This document shows positions 24,391-37,078 of a stretch of DNA of 64,000 nt, piece by piece. Position 1 is the first letter of the stretch, and the number at the start of each line of letters is the position of its first letter. A program made the translations under genes and the position numbers. Source of the stretch: Romanomermis culicivorax (lineage: Eukaryota; Nematoda; Enoplea; Mermithida; Mermithidae); assembly GCA_963922205.1 (NCBI GenBank), contig CAWUHX010000231.1:540798-604797 (forward strand). Direction: 5' to 3'. The notes under the pieces are model-generated. The model saw only the letters and a list, made by a program, of their open reading frames with translations. It did not search any database and was not told the origin of the DNA.

Positions 24391-27300
24391 TTACTGCTGC
24401 TGCCCGCCGCCTCGGTAGCCTCCTCGAGGTCTACCTTGATAGTACCCCCTCTGACCTGGTTGGCCTCGGGTTTGACCTCCATCCTGGCCTCTATTTTGGC
24501 CTTGTTGGCTTCCGCCGCGTCTACCTAGCGGAATAAAATTCGGATTATGAAATTCAGCATCCGGGTCTTGACCTTGGTGTTGCCAGGTTCCTCGGCCTCT
24601 GTAAGGTCGCTGAGGGCGCCCTCTGAAGCCTCCCCTGGGTTGACCTTGGTCATACCCCGGTCTAGCCCTGTACGGGGCCGGGTTTGAGAACATATCGTCT
24701 CTCCCCTGCTGCCTTTGACCACTGCTAGTGGAGCTGCTGCGCTGAGGTTTTTGTGTCCGATAAGTTGAATTAAGAGATTTTGATGATATTGATTTTGATC
24801 GAGAAAGCGGACTTTTGTAAGAAGTGCTAGCAGCTTCACTATATGACCTCTGGCTGGTCGTAGCCGATGATTGTTGTATCATCGGTGGTTGTTTCTTAGC
24901 CGGAGGGAGTCTAGGCACTTTGAACTTACTTGGGCTCTTGGCAGCCGTTCGCTGAAATTTATCAGCTTGCGACCTGTCATCGCCTGGTGCCTTCCTCTTA
25001 ACACCCATCTGGTTTAACCTTTGCGAGCCCATAAAAATATACTGATTAAAGGCTGCAATGTAGACATCGTCTACGCGGTTTCCCTGGGCCTCAACGACTA
25101 GTTGTCTGTTCGCAAACGAACACGCCTGGGCATACCACCTACCAATTGCCGTTGGCGTGATCGGAGCGAAGTCCAACTGAAGAAAAATCATTAGGGTCAC
25201 GTACCTAATGGCCGTAAAGACGTCTGAGGCATCGTAGTCCTGAAGCCATCTGGGGATGAGAATTAAAATTATCCATTCCCAGATCTCCTCAGGGATGCGC
25301 TCTCCGTCAAACATAAATCCGCCTTGCATTTCGAATTGCTGGCGGTAATTTTCGTGAATTTCGGCCATGGCATCATTGACCATTCTGTAAATTATCGGCC
25401 GTTCTTGCCGATCAAAGGCGAAGTAATTGGCGACCTCTGGATTTTCAAATGAGATCGGCCCAATTAGGCGCCTTTGTTCCCGTTGCCACTCCCAATAATC
25501 AATCAGAGTTTCGGCCAATTGACCAGGAGTGACAAACTGCTGTGGTTCCCTTTCGGGTCTAGTAGCTACCACATTCAGTTTGACCTTCTTGATCAATTTC
25601 TCCTCCGATTCAAGATCGGGCTTCACCAGTACGCTTCCCGCAGGTTTGCTACTTCTTGCGGTATAGCTGGAGGGCACGGATTTACTTTTGCCAGAATAAG
25701 TACTAACCTCTCCGCCGGTTTTCGATACCGTTCGCGTCTGAGTGTACGATGTTGTCGCAGTGGACCCTGTTGTCCTATCCGATTTTGTCTGGCCTATGGA
25801 GGTCTCCGTTCGCGTTTGACTTTTTGAAGTCTCCGTTCTCGTCTGACTCTTTGAAGTCTCCGATCTCGACTTTTGGCTCGTCGAGTATTGTGGTGTCGTC
25901 GTTTCTTCGGCCGTATCGTAGGCGTCGTTTTCGGATCCGGTGGCGGCCGCTCCTTGTTGCTGCTGTCCCTGAGCTGCAAGTCTGCGTCGCTTGGCCTTAC
26001 TTATCCTCTTCCTGCGCCTTACCTTTTCTTTGGCTAGGTGTCGGATAAATTTTTCCGACATCCCTTCAGCTAACATCTGCTGAACTTTGTCTGGGGAATA
26101 AATTCCAGGAATACCTTCCTCGGCAATTCTTCCCCTCCGCATCAGCTCTGTCGCTGCAATGGCTGAATCTGAGCTATCGTCGGCTAGTGCCTGCTCCTTC
26201 AGCTTTCTTTGGATTGCCCTCTGACGCAGGAATTCCTGCTGCGTCAGCCTTCTTTGTTCCTGAATTTTGGCCTGTAAGGCCTCTTGCTTCGCTTGACGGT
26301 CATGATCCTTAGGATCTTTGGCCTTCACAGGTATCTCCTGGGATGCTTCCTGCATCTTCTCCAGTCTGACATCGATCCCTGACATTTTGGTGACTGCTTC
26401 GTCAATTTGAGTCTGGATTTTTTCCTCCTCAAGAGCCTGTTTCTGAGTTTTGGCCTCCATCGCATCCTTATTCTCTGATGTCTGGCCCTCAGATTCGAGG
26501 ATTTCACCCTCTTCTTCTTCTTCTACATCCTCCTCTGAACTGGACTCAGAGTCTGAATTTCGTATCTTCGGCAAGAGCTGTTTTACTTTAGCTGGCAAAA
26601 CAGCTGGTGCTGGAGGTACTGATTGCATTATGGTGACAACCTCTGGCTCAGGCTCGGCCGGTTGTTGTACTTGAGGTACTTGAGTCGGCTGTGCCACCGC
26701 TGGTTGGATTGGCGGCGGCACCACGACAACTACTGCAGCTGCCTGCGTAGCAGCAGTGTCCAAAGCTGGTGTAGCTTTGACCACTGGCGCTAGCGCCTGC
26801 GGCTGCGCTTTGACCTGTCCCGTCCCTCCGGCTTGCGCCGTTTGGGAAGTTGAGGGACGATTTAGCGGTACTTTAGAAATTAACTCACCGGCTGGGGTAT
26901 ATGTAAGTGTATACCCGGGCATTTCCGAAGCGATTGTTCTCTCCCGGAAGCTTTTGCTGACAAACTCCGGTCTGAGCTCGAGCGGATTTCTCGGTGCGTA
27001 GGTAATCGGGTAGTCGGTTGGCGATGCGTCTTCCGTCATGGGATACCGCAGTCCCGGCGTTAAAGTCTCGAAGCCTACGTAGTAAAAAGTTACATAGAAA
27101 TAAGGATTTACCTTGTAGGCTCCGTCCTTCAATAACGATTTGTCGTCGCCAATTTGTAGAATCTCCTCGGCTTCTCGAAATCGTAGCGGGACAAAACCGA
27201 ACCGATTCTGCCATGCGTATACCCCTTTTTTAGATGGAAAGCGGGGTTCCGACGGCGGTAGCGTCGCTGCTAATTCTAAATAGTAAGCCAGGCGGTCGCC

Positions 27301-29725
27301 TGACTTCCAGGACATTTTCTTTATCATTTCCTGGCCTTCTTTAGTATAACTATTTAGAAAGTTATAGTTTAGCAGAGCGTTAGTTTCATAGTCGCACTCC
27401 GCTCTGGAATGAGGCCATGCCAAATGATAAGCCAATGGCATAAATTTGCAGATGACCTCTAACTCTGGGAAGTTTCGCTCATCCAGCATACCTGAAATTT
27501 TCGCCAAGTTTGGCGTGTAAAAATTGGTCTTATAGGCCTGTCTATGGCCCTCGATACCCACTGGGTAGTGGTTATTAGAGGAAAACACCTCTTGCGGAAT
27601 GGTATCGGGCTTCCCGGCTTGTTGCCAGTATAGCTTGGCGTTTTCGTACAACGTTAAAGAAATTTTCCCGTCTAAATCCCAGTAGGCTCCGCCTGACTTG
27701 AGATTTTCCAGGATATCTTTTGAAATATTTACCCAGTCTGGTATCTGGACGTCCTGGATTTCGTCGGGATCGCTATCTGTGGTGTATCCGTCGTCCTTCA
27801 ATGGTTTGTTATCTCTTGGAAGTAGTGGGTAGAAACCACTTGGCAACTGAACTCCCTGCGGACGGACTGGATTACACTCCGTGGGCGCGGTATAATAACC
27901 TGTGTTATTTCCCTGCATCTGTACCGCCCAACGGTTATACATCTCACACTTCATCATGTGATAGACCATGTTTGGTTGAACCTGATCGGTTTCCATAACT
28001 GGGGTACCTAGCCCCATTTCTCGATTCACATTGCCCGGAATCATTAGATATTGCTGATAAAAATGGAGGGCAATGGTGTTGATCTGTTTGGGATCCACCT
28101 TGTCATGGTCGAAAATCTGCATTTGCATAAGCAGTTGATCGGCCATGCCATAGTGAATGGCGGCAAACATGACCAATAAGGAGTAGTATGCGTCTAGAGC
28201 GGCGTATCTGAGCTCTTCCGGCAATATACCCCTTTTGGCAAACCGATCACGGTTCGCTTTTAACGAAAAGTCATATTGGTAGGGGCCCACGTCTATCAAA
28301 TAAAATTCCGTGAACAGTCCCTTTAACCGAAAAGTTTCGGGACATATACCTGTCTGAAAGCATTTTTTCTCCAGGTTCACTCCTACCATGGTGAGGGCGA
28401 AACGGTCTAAGTCAAAGTATCGACCTTTGGTCTTCCTTAGAAATTCCCGTAAGGGGACAGTTTTGTCCCTATCCTTATTCTCTCGCCCTGCGCCACAAAC
28501 GTTATAGATACTCACCAGATCTTCCAGCACGGCATATCCGGCGAACAGCATGTCGGAGTTCAAGAAGTCGTGGAGGCTGGTCCACTCTTTGATCATCATC
28601 GACGTTGTATCAATAACGTAAGTTTGACCGTTCGTTAGCGCGAAGCTGATATATCGGGCAAACTGCTTTCCCATTGGATTGTCGACCTCCCTTGTTTTGA
28701 ACAAGGCGGCGACCTTATCCTGGTTGACTTTTTCAACGTCGAAGCCACAAACTGGTTGTCCTCTGAAGATTGACACTTCTCGGATAAAATGGAGTACCTG
28801 GCTGACCTTCCCGATGTCTACCATTCGAGGTTCCTTGGGATTGGCCGGCCAGTACCCAAATGTGGCTTTGAACCACTGATCCAGTTCGTGGATTCGTACG
28901 GCCCGTTTGACGTTATAATCTAAACATAAAGTACTATTAATTTTAGTGTTTTATTCCCCTTTTTTCAGCGCATTTCTAGGGTCTATACTACACCAGCACC
29001 ACAACACCAAGCGGGTTAAGTTTCGCAGAAAATTAAGTTTAGTGCAGGTTGTTAGGTGAGCCACTGATATACAAACATTGAGCTGGTAGGCAACTAACAC
29101 CTTACCAAATCTTACCCTTGCTACCTCTATATGTTGGGGAGGGTAGACCTGATCCGATTGTCCACCACTTGATCGGACACCAATCTCTGACCAGCTGCTT
29201 GAGCGACCAACTACGCTCCATTTATGGCGCTGTATTTACAATTTTTATAGCGCTCGAAATTGATAATTTTTAATGAATTTGATATCGAAAAAGTGATATG
29301 ATTTGATTTGATTTGAAAATAAATAATTTTTGATAAATTTTTGAATGATAAAACTTAAAAACGGGCTGAACCCAAGGTTCTAGGTTTCCCTTGAATCGTA
29401 TAGCTCTCGGTGGTATCAGGTATATTTCCAAATTGGAAATTCCCTGCTTGGCTTCGAGCTTCCGCTTCGCAGTACTCCCATTTTTCGTTCCCTCTAAGTT
29501 CTAACCTCGTCTGCCCTTTGGGGCGCCGAGCTGGTCTTCCAGTGACTTCTGGGCATTACCTGCGGTTTCCAAGAAGTTTTGATAAAAATAAGTTCGAAAC
29601 TTACCGTCGATAAAGAAAAAACGGTTGTCTTGGCGGTGCTGGGCCCTGCCGTATTCAACGTGGCGCTCTGTGTGCGACCACTCGCGCGTCGGAGCTTGTT
29701 GGCGGTTCCGCGCGCCCTTTCCCAT
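24391..29725 (-). CDS. Retrotransposon third ORF: DEDDy exonuclease-like protein with RGG tail
   Basis: Two exons, 29725-29605 and 28919-24391 (GTAAGT donor, TTTAG acceptor), about 1549 aa. Residues about 90-300 carry the motif set of a DEDDy 3'-5' exonuclease (RNase D/WRN type): GFDVE (D101, E103), AGYAVLEDL (D174) and [14 protein letters not shown] (Y279, D283), so all catalytic positions are present. Then come a region without known domain, an acidic run (about 830-848), a Gln/Glu-rich coiled coil (about 860-955), a basic patch [13 protein letters not shown] (about 1005-1020), Ser/Thr repeats (SKSQTRTE), a helical segment (about 1165-1350) and a C-terminal RGG box. It sits where an envelope gene would be in some gypsy elements, but I see no signal peptide or membrane helix. 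It is long, open and in frame. Inferred role: a nucleic-acid exonuclease in particle, cDNA or small-RNA biology. Family assignment is by motif only. Confidence 0.8.
28920..29604 (-). other. Intron within the retrotransposon third ORF
   Basis: Starts GTAAGTTTCG and ends ATGTTTAG; AT-rich, with stops in the frames. Splicing joins the frame cleanly (phase 1) and adds 72 residues upstream of the first methionine of the large exon. Confidence 0.7.
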
Positions 29726-30146
29726 TTCTTTCCTTTTCGAAATTTTTGTTTTCGAATAATAAATTGATAAATTTATTAAAAATTTTGAACGCTGAAAAAG
29801 TTTAATCTAGCAGTTCTGCTAATTTCCTTTTTATCGCGGTTCGGGGAATATTTTACTTCTTCCTTCCGATGGAAGTTTAGAATTCAGATAAGCGGGGCAG
29901 CTATAGTTTGATTTTGAAAAAATGAAAAATTTGAAAATTAATTTTTTAGAAAAAATGTCAGAAATTTTTTGGGTTGTCACTTTGGTCTAAAATTCCGAAG
30001 AATTTTTCCCAAAGTCTGAAATAAATATGAAAAATTTACAAAATTAATACGAATACTACATAAACGCGATAAATATTACAAATTAATACAATTTTAATTA
30101 AAATTAGTACTTACACGCGCGAGATATGTACATAAAATAAAAAAAA

Positions 30147-33100
30147 TCAGCGCGAGATCGCGCATAGATTCGCCTTGAGCGAATTTTCAAATGATTTCAT
30201 TTGAATCGGCGCTCCAGTCGTAACTGTTTGTGCCATATTGGAAAGTGACGTGTTTTCGTCACGTGGCGCGTCCTGATTGGCTCGCGCTATTCGCGGCAAG
30301 ACCCTAGTGGTCTCGTAACGAAAATGTTTCAACCTGCTGATTGAAACTGTTTGGCGATTTAGCGGGTTGTCCCAATGTACAATGGTGACAACATTTTCTG
30401 CTTCTCGCGAAATGTCCGTAACTATGAACGGACCGGACCATGGTAGTCCTAGTTTTTTCTGCTTATCTACTTTGAGCAGAACCCAATCTTTTTCTTTAAA
30501 TCCATTTTGTTTGGACTTTTTATCGAAGTATTTCTTCGATTTTTCGGCAGCACTCTGGATATTTTTGGCAATATCCTCGTAAAGGTTGACTAAATGATTG
30601 GTCAACACAAATTTGTATGCCTCAGCATTGCTGTCCGGCATTACAATATCGTATGCTTTCGATAAGTTTAACCCGAAGGTTGCCTCATGACCTCTAAGCA
30701 ACGAAAATGGGGATTGCCCCGTGGCTGCATGTGGTGTTGCATTGTAAGCAAATACTACAGCTCTCAAGTATCTTGGCCAGTTATCTTTTTCCTCGATGGC
30801 CACCTTTCTGAGCTGTTTGATGAGTGTCTGATTAAACCTTTCTACCATACCATTTCCTTGTGGATGGTAGGCTGTTGTAAAAATTTTTTGACACTCCAAT
30901 AACTTGCAGATCTCCTTCATTAGATCTGAGGTAAAACAACCTCCTCTATCGCTGAGTAGTCTCCGTGGAGTCCCGTGCCTAAATACAATAGCTTGTAGAA
31001 AGGTATCTACAACGGTGCTAGCTGACTGATCCGGGATCAGTTCAGCTTCAACCCACTTTGTAAAATAGTCTTGAAAGACTATGACATACGGTCTCTTCTC
31101 ACTGAGTGGAGAAATACCCACGATATCCACTGATACAATGTCAAAAGGACCTTGTGGAATAATTGGTATCAGTGGTGGAATTTCTGTGTTTCCCTGATTA
31201 GCCATTTGACAAACTGGACAAAACTTGATCCAGTGCCTGACATCCTTTTCAATTCCAGGCCACCAGAACCGTTTTTTGATCATAGCAAGGGTCCTTTTGA
31301 ACCCCTGATGAGTCATCATTACGGCACCGTGGTACTGGTGCAAAGTATTGTCCCTAAGGCAGGATGGGACGACCACTTGATCGTCCGACCCCTGTCCGGC
31401 TTCGCGGTATAACACTTCATTTTGGATATAAAATCCACTATGATACTTGGTTGTCCCATTTGGACCCAATCTATCAAAGTATGGTTGTAATACCTGATCT
31501 TTTCTCTGCAAGAGGGCCATGAGATCATCTCTAATTAGCCCTTTTGGTAATTCATTCTCCTTTGGGTCTGCCAAAGTAAACTCTTGTTCCTTTTCTGGGT
31601 ATAACCAGGTTACTCTTTTTTCCTTACCTTTGTCCTGGTTTCCCCTACTTACCTTATCTTTGACCTGATTGCCGTCAGGCTGGATCTGAGCCTGATTATT
31701 CTTGTCCGCTTCTTTCGCCATGCTCCTTGTAGTTACGGCATTTATCAAGTCTGCAGGCGAGTTTGATTCTGGATCACCCTCAGAATCTTCTGGATAAATT
31801 TGGGTGAATCTCGGACTCATATCAGTCCTCTGATTCTTCTTACCTTTTGGCTCCGGATGTAACGGAGTACCGTCTTCAGGATTCCGATCTGTCAGAATTC
31901 TGAATCTCTTCACCAAATTGAGATGTTTTTTCTCAATAAGCTGTGCCTCAAGATCTTTCAGATTTTCGGACTCTCGTTTATCCTTTGAGAACATGTGTTC
32001 CCATTTTGGCGGTATCTTTTCCGCTTGATCGTCTGGTTCATCCATCCTGGACAAAAAGTCTGCCATGGCATTTTGTTTTCCAGGCACATACTCTAATTTA
32101 TGGTTGAACTGAGAGATGAATGAGTACCATCTCTTCAACTTACCATTGGTCATGGCGTTGACCTTCATAGATAATAAAGGTTTGTGATCAGTTCTTATGA
32201 TCACTTTATGACCTACTAGGTAGTGCTTGTATAACTTCAAGCCATACACAATTGCCAAGCACTCCCTTTCCGTGGCTGACCACTTTTTCTCATCCGCTTT
32301 TAAAATTCTGCTATTATAAGCAATTACCCAGCGGTCTGACTTGGTCTCCTGGTAAAGGACTGCTCCTAGTGCCGTTCCGCTGGCATCTGTCTGAAGGACA
32401 AAGTCCGCAGACCCGTCCAAAACCGGATACCTAAGGAATGGCACAGACAATAGTGCTTCTTTCAGGCTCCTAAAAGCCTGATGGTGAACCTCCGTGACTT
32501 CCCAAACACAGTTCTTCCCAGTTAGTTTGTACAACGGTTCGGCGTGTTTAGCCAAACCCGGTATGAACTTTTTACACCACTGCAACATACCTAAAAACCT
32601 TTGCAGTTTACGTTTAGACTCTGGGAATGGGAAATCATTTATAGCTTTGACCTTTTTCGGATCTGGGGAAACTCCATCCGAATTTAAGATATGTCCTAAA
32701 AAATGAACTCTCTCAGGCAGGAATTCACACTTCTCCGGCTTCAAGGTCAAATGAGCCTTTCTTAGAGCTTGCAGGACTAGCTCTAGATTAACTAAGTGTT
32801 CCTCAAACGTATTTGAGAACACAATAATGTCGTCTATATAGACTAGACAGATTTTCCAAACATATGGATGCAAAACTCTTTCCATCATACGCTGGAATTC
32901 GGCTGGCGCATTTTTTAGGCCAAAGGGCATGACTTTAAATTGATAAAGCCCTTCTTGGCATATGAAAGCAGTTTTCTCCTTGCTTTCTTCATCCATTGGC
33001 ACTTGCCAATATCCTGATTTGAGATCTAGGGTAGTATAAAATTTGGCTTTACCTAAACAGTCTAGATAGTCATCCATTCTAGGAATGGGATACTTATCAT

Positions 33101-33188
33101 CCTTGGTAACATCATTTATACCCCTAAAGTCCACTACTGGTCGCTTGGTACCATCCTTTTTACTACCAGGAATAACGGAGCTGCCCAA
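30147..33188 (-). CDS. Retrotransposon pol: RT, RNase H, integrase
   Basis: 1013 codons, beginning inside reverse transcriptase; the start is a frame change rather than a true initiation. RT has [24 protein letters not shown] and the catalytic YIDD (residues 117-120). RNase H has TDASG (267-270), SATERE and RTDHKPLL. A Lys/Asp-rich spacer with VTTRSMAK precedes integrase: zinc HHCC (H620, H627, C657, C660) and the DDE triad in SVDIVG (D688), SDRGG (D747) and NGMVERFN (E783), then a WSGPF block near the C-terminus typical of gypsy GPY/F modules. All catalytic residues are present. It lies in the -1 frame relative to the upstream ORF and overlaps it by 55 nt at an A-run. Confidence 0.95.
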   Translation of the reverse strand: MGSSVIPGSKKDGTKRPVVDFRGINDVTKDDKYPIPRMDDYLDCLGKAKFYTTLDLKSGYWQVPMDEESKEKTAFICQEGLYQFKVMPFGLKNAPAEFQRMMERVLHPYVWKICLVYIDDIIVFSNTFEEHLVNLELVLQALRKAHLTLKPEKCEFLPERVHFLGHILNSDGVSPDPKKVKAINDFPFPESKRKLQRFLGMLQWCKKFIPGLAKHAEPLYKLTGKNCVWEVTEVHHQAFRSLKEALLSVPFLRYPVLDGSADFVLQTDASGTALGAVLYQETKSDRWVIAYNSRILKADEKKWSATERECLAIVYGLKLYKHYLVGHKVIIRTDHKPLLSMKVNAMTNGKLKRWYSFISQFNHKLEYVPGKQNAMADFLSRMDEPDDQAEKIPPKWEHMFSKDKRESENLKDLEAQLIEKKHLNLVKRFRILTDRNPEDGTPLHPEPKGKKNQRTDMSPRFTQIYPEDSEGDPESNSPADLINAVTTRSMAKEADKNNQAQIQPDGNQVKDKVSRGNQDKGKEKRVTWLYPEKEQEFTLADPKENELPKGLIRDDLMALLQRKDQVLQPYFDRLGPNGTTKYHSGFYIQNEVLYREAGQGSDDQVVVPSCLRDNTLHQYHGAVMMTHQGFKRTLAMIKKRFWWPGIEKDVRHWIKFCPVCQMANQGNTEIPPLIPIIPQGPFDIVSVDIVGISPLSEKRPYVIVFQDYFTKWVEAELIPDQSASTVVDTFLQAIVFRHGTPRRLLSDRGGCFTSDLMKEICKLLECQKIFTTAYHPQGNGMVERFNQTLIKQLRKVAIEEKDNWPRYLRAVVFAYNATPHAATGQSPFSLLRGHEATFGLNLSKAYDIVMPDSNAEAYKFVLTNHLVNLYEDIAKNIQSAAEKSKKYFDKKSKQNGFKEKDWVLLKVDKQKKLGLPWSGPFIVTDISREAENVVTIVHWDNPLNRQTVSISRLKHFRYETTRVLPRIARANQDAPRDENTSLSNMAQTVTTGAPIQMKSFENSLKANLCAISR

Positions 33189-36100
33189 GGCGACTTTGAT
33201 GGCTCAATTACACCCTTCTTGAGCATATCTTGCACATGCTCACGAACATGTGGCCGTAAATTTATGGCAGTCCTGTGGTACCTTTTTGCCACAGGTGCTG
33301 CATCCCCTGTATTTATTTTACAGGTCAAATAGGGTGTAGTAGTTGGAGGATCACTGGGCAAGCTGAACACGTCTCTATATTTTGCGAGACACCGTAAAGC
33401 TTGTTCCAATTGTTCAGATGGTATGTTGGATTTAGCTAGCATATTGTACAAGGCTTCCTTGAACTCTTTCTCATCCACTTGAGTCGAATCAGGTCTAGCC
33501 TGGACTGCACAAGTTTGCAGCTTCTCCAAATCCTCAACTATCTTCCCCTTAAGTTGATCTTGGTTATCAGTATCACACAACACTGAATTAGTATGGCCAA
33601 TTATTTGATTTCTTTTCAAATGGCATCCTGATCCTGTGTTGTTGGATACCATAACAACAAAATCATCTTTTGTACCATCTACTATGGTACTATCAATGTG
33701 GAACCTTTCTTCATTGTCTTCAGACTCTATTATGATTCCATTAAGGCGATTTTCGCCTACCTTATCCCAAAGCTTTGCTCTCAGAAGTATATCAGTACCA
33801 CTAGGTAAGTAGATGGGATTCACACTCACCACTGGCACCGAAACCTTTAGCAGGCAAATCTTTGGCTGGTATTGGTCGGCGGCGCTCATTGTGGATTCCG
33901 CGGCGCTCGTGGTCATGACCTCTCCACAATTTGATTGTGGCTGGTCCGGCGTCACGTATATCCGTTGTTGACGGTTGTTGAGCGTCATCGTCCTATTCCT
34001 GAAATCTATTATGGCTCCTACCTGAGGATGAGCCAAAAAGTCTGTTCCTACAATGACATTTTCACCTGCTTCAGGAATTACAATTGCTTTTACGGGGAAC
34101 TGTCCACACAATGTATCCATCCTAAATTGGATATACCCATGGGCTTGGACTGTCTTACCGTTGGCTACAGTGACATTTAATATCCTGGGATATTCAGTAT
34201 AATCTGGGCCCAAAGTTTCCTTCAGAAACTTAGCCGACATGACAGTGCACTGAGCTCCTGTGTCAATTAAAGCCATTGTCTTACGACCTCCTATAACAAC
34301 CTCAATGTGGAATGGGGCTGTTCTGGGGTACGTATCCAGCAAATGTTGTTCCTGAGGACTAGCTGGTGTGCCTCTCCTTATTACTTGTACTGATGGTACT
34401 ATAGGTTGTGGTGCAATTGCATTCATTTGCACAATACTACCTAATACAACATTTGGGCAACTCACTCTCTGGTTTACTTCACCTAAAGGACTCATTTGAG
34501 ACTGCCTTGCAACCATAACACTCGAATAATCCTTCTGAGGTGGCTGATTTGTGAATTGACCCTGTTGAAGAGTCTGAGTCGGACCCATAATAGCCTGAGG
34601 AGGCTGAGGATGCTGTAATGCAGCTTGCTGTTGGTATTGCTGCATCTGTTGGAACTGCTTCTGCAGCTCCTTCTGTTTTTTAAACTCCAGAAATTCATTA
34701 TAATCTGAATTCTGTTGGTAACTCTCGTGGCTATCCTGATAACCTGAATAGCCTACATTATAAGCACCTCTGCCTCTGCTATTAAAGTTGGCATTTGGGT
34801 AACCTCCTCTACCTCTATAGTTACCTCGAGCAAAAGTGTTGAAGCCTCCCCTGTTGAAGGTAGGGAAGCTGGCTCTACCTCTGCTCCTGCGCTCGGACAA
34901 TACTCTCAATGTCCTGCAGTCTGCAGTATTATGTGTTATGTTCTTGTGGAACTCACACCATGGCTTTGTCGGATCTCGGGAAACTTGACCTCCCTGACTT
35001 GTACTAGGTATGGCCACATCAGACCGATTTTCCGTTTGCCTGTTATCAACCTTTTGCTGGAGTTGGTCGAACCTTTCGACCAGTTGTACCATCTCTTTTG
35101 AGATTTTCAATAGAAGAGATTCTTTCTTACCTTTTTCGGTCTGAGCCCTAGGGGCTTCCCGAACTGGAATCTCCTCTATCTCAGGAGAATCACTCCTTGA
35201 CCTTTGGGTTTGGGCCTGTACCTGATTACCTACAGTTTGATATGGTTGCCGAAACCTTTGCCTCTGGCCTTGTTGATATCCTTCTGACTGGTTCCTAGCA
35301 ACTACGGCAATTTCAGGATCATGCCCACTAGGCATACCTACTTCATTAATTACTATAGGATCCTGTTGTGTACCCTTGGGTCCATATCTCTGAAAGGCAT
35401 TTTTGTACCTACGTTCAATATCATGAACCTCTACTGCAAGATCATACCAGGTTCTAAAGGTATGCTTTGAATTTTTCAGTTCAGACTGAAATGTAGGATC
35501 ACTCTTGTAAATAAAGGTATCAATAATCAGTCTCTGTTTAGACTGATAGTCTAAATCACCTTTAACTAGTTCCACTAATATACTGACCCTTTTTAAAAAC
35601 TCTACGGCCTGTTCATTGGGTCTTTGTTGGATCTCAAACAACTCCCTGGTTAACATTTCCAGGTTGCACTCAGGTGCAAAGACATTAATAATGGCTCTCC
35701 TGGCCTCCCTATAGGTCATGTTGTCTCCTGCAACAGCCTTCGGTCTACCTTTAGAAAGCCTCAGCAGTGCTTCATACTTAGCTGATTCGGGTGTATCCCT
35801 ACGGAATTCCCCTTCAAGTGCTGTTAAAAAGCTAAGCACCTGCTGATTTACCATACCCTCATCTAAAAGTTTGGGTAACACACCTTTAACGATATTCCTG
35901 ACTACAATCTCTTGTGCCAAATTATTTGATGGCACTTCCCTCTGATCATAAGCTGCTGTTAATACTGGATCAAGATCAGAGTTCAGGGATTGCAGCATAA
36001 CCCTATTTGGATCTCGTTGAGGTGGTACACCTCCTTGATATGATGGCATATTGTCTTTGTCAAACCTGTAATCCCTATATGGGAAACATGCCAATTGATC

Positions 36101-36982
36101 TGGTCTAAGGGTATTTGGATCAACTATATTTCCTCTACCATCATAGACCACTCTAGTTAAAGTTGGATGCTGCGGAGCTATCTGACTTTGATTCCTGAAG
36201 TCTGCCGATTGCTCAGCTCCTTCGAATCGAAGATCTCTAGCTGGACCTCTCCAACTTTTGGGCTCAAAGTTAAGCCTTTGCCCTTCATCAATATCAGGCC
36301 TATTACTAGGCCCTGCGCCTGCACTCATTTCTGCAGCGAGACGGTTGTCTCTTTCTGCACCCCTATTACATGGTCTAACCTGTCTATCCGGCTCCTGTCG
36401 GCGCCTGTCGGCTTCCCTTTTGTTGTCCTCTGTGGCGGCATTCGCGATTATGTCGAACAAGGCTTCGACGGTCCCTTTCAACTCGCGTAGCTGCGTCGCC
36501 AACTCTTGATTGGACATCTCGGGAGCTCTTTCCTGCGGTTGGAATCGCTCTTGTTCCTGGGGAATCCTCTCTAATCGTTGATCGATTTCGGGGTCCCTTT
36601 CTTCGAAATTTGGTCGAATTTCGGGCGTAACGACGTCCCTTTTTGGTCCTGCTAATTCGACCTTTGGCGGCGGTGACCTTTTGAAATTTTGCTGCGGCGG
36701 TCCATCGGCGTCTGGGTTCGGATTCGCCGGGCCTGCCTCCTGCGGATCGATGGCAATCGCTGGCGGTCGGTCAATTGGTACGCCTGCATCTTGAGGCGTA
36801 AAATGCATTGCATTTTGTTGCAATGGTTGAACCCTCGCGGGAGTTTGATCTGGGATCACTGGGTCCGGAGCAGCCTGCCGTTGCTGATCTCCGTCTCCCA
36901 AATTGACTAGATTCCCAGCACTCGCCACTCTGGGTGGTGATCTACGTAAAGTATTACCTCTCGGTATCCTTTCGTTAGGCAT
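33134..36982 (-). CDS. Retrotransposon gag-protease ORF (ends inside RT)
   Basis: 1282 aa. The N-terminal third is Pro/Gln/Asp-rich. A capsid-like helical domain lies at about residues 357-521 ([19 protein letters not shown]). An Arg/Gly-rich stretch follows a zinc-knuckle-like C..H....H....C motif ([14 protein letters not shown], about 675-690). A Gln-rich segment leads to the aspartic protease, with [16 protein letters not shown] (about 904-919) and VIVGTDFL. The last 75 residues are the start of reverse transcriptase ([17 protein letters not shown]), after which the frame stops at TAG while pol continues in the -1 frame. A frame break inside the RT fold is not where gypsy elements normally shift, so either an indel or an unusual recoding site. 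Confidence 0.93.
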   Translation of the reverse strand: MPNERIPRGNTLRRSPPRVASAGNLVNLGDGDQQRQAAPDPVIPDQTPARVQPLQQNAMHFTPQDAGVPIDRPPAIAIDPQEAGPANPNPDADGPPQQNFKRSPPPKVELAGPKRDVVTPEIRPNFEERDPEIDQRLERIPQEQERFQPQERAPEMSNQELATQLRELKGTVEALFDIIANAATEDNKREADRRRQEPDRQVRPCNRGAERDNRLAAEMSAGAGPSNRPDIDEGQRLNFEPKSWRGPARDLRFEGAEQSADFRNQSQIAPQHPTLTRVVYDGRGNIVDPNTLRPDQLACFPYRDYRFDKDNMPSYQGGVPPQRDPNRVMLQSLNSDLDPVLTAAYDQREVPSNNLAQEIVVRNIVKGVLPKLLDEGMVNQQVLSFLTALEGEFRRDTPESAKYEALLRLSKGRPKAVAGDNMTYREARRAIINVFAPECNLEMLTRELFEIQQRPNEQAVEFLKRVSILVELVKGDLDYQSKQRLIIDTFIYKSDPTFQSELKNSKHTFRTWYDLAVEVHDIERRYKNAFQRYGPKGTQQDPIVINEVGMPSGHDPEIAVVARNQSEGYQQGQRQRFRQPYQTVGNQVQAQTQRSRSDSPEIEEIPVREAPRAQTEKGKKESLLLKISKEMVQLVERFDQLQQKVDNRQTENRSDVAIPSTSQGGQVSRDPTKPWCEFHKNITHNTADCRTLRVLSERRSRGRASFPTFNRGGFNTFARGNYRGRGGYPNANFNSRGRGAYNVGYSGYQDSHESYQQNSDYNEFLEFKKQKELQKQFQQMQQYQQQAALQHPQPPQAIMGPTQTLQQGQFTNQPPQKDYSSVMVARQSQMSPLGEVNQRVSCPNVVLGSIVQMNAIAPQPIVPSVQVIRRGTPASPQEQHLLDTYPRTAPFHIEVVIGGRKTMALIDTGAQCTVMSAKFLKETLGPDYTEYPRILNVTVANGKTVQAHGYIQFRMDTLCGQFPVKAIVIPEAGENVIVGTDFLAHPQVGAIIDFRNRTMTLNNRQQRIYVTPDQPQSNCGEVMTTSAAESTMSAADQYQPKICLLKVSVPVVSVNPIYLPSGTDILLRAKLWDKVGENRLNGIIIESEDNEERFHIDSTIVDGTKDDFVVMVSNNTGSGCHLKRNQIIGHTNSVLCDTDNQDQLKGKIVEDLEKLQTCAVQARPDSTQVDEKEFKEALYNMLAKSNIPSEQLEQALRCLAKYRDVFSLPSDPPTTTPYLTCKINTGDAAPVAKRYHRTAINLRPHVREHVQDMLKKGVIEPSKSPWAAPLFLVVKRMVPSDQ

Positions 36983-37059
36983 TTTAAATCCTGCTAACTT
37001 TCTGTAGAAACCTGGAGGATTTTCTTTTCTCCTAGTCTGACTACGAAGTTCCGTGGTAA

Positions 37060-37076
37060 GGAGTTAAAAGCCACCA
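37060..37076 (-). other. Primer-binding-site-like sequence
   Basis: On the element's coding strand, TGGTGGCTTTTAACTCC begins two bases after the 5' LTR. TGG at the start is expected for pairing with a tRNA 3' CCA. I cannot assign the tRNA. Confidence 0.55.
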
Positions 37077-37078
37077 CT

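Noticed and set aside
25474-27998. Several plus-strand frames of 60-117 codons
   Set aside because: Antisense shadows of the large retrotransposon third ORF.
29501-29725. Reading the 74-codon frame here as a separate small gene
   Set aside because: The donor at 29604 and phase-matched acceptor at 28920 explain it better as the first exon of the third ORF.
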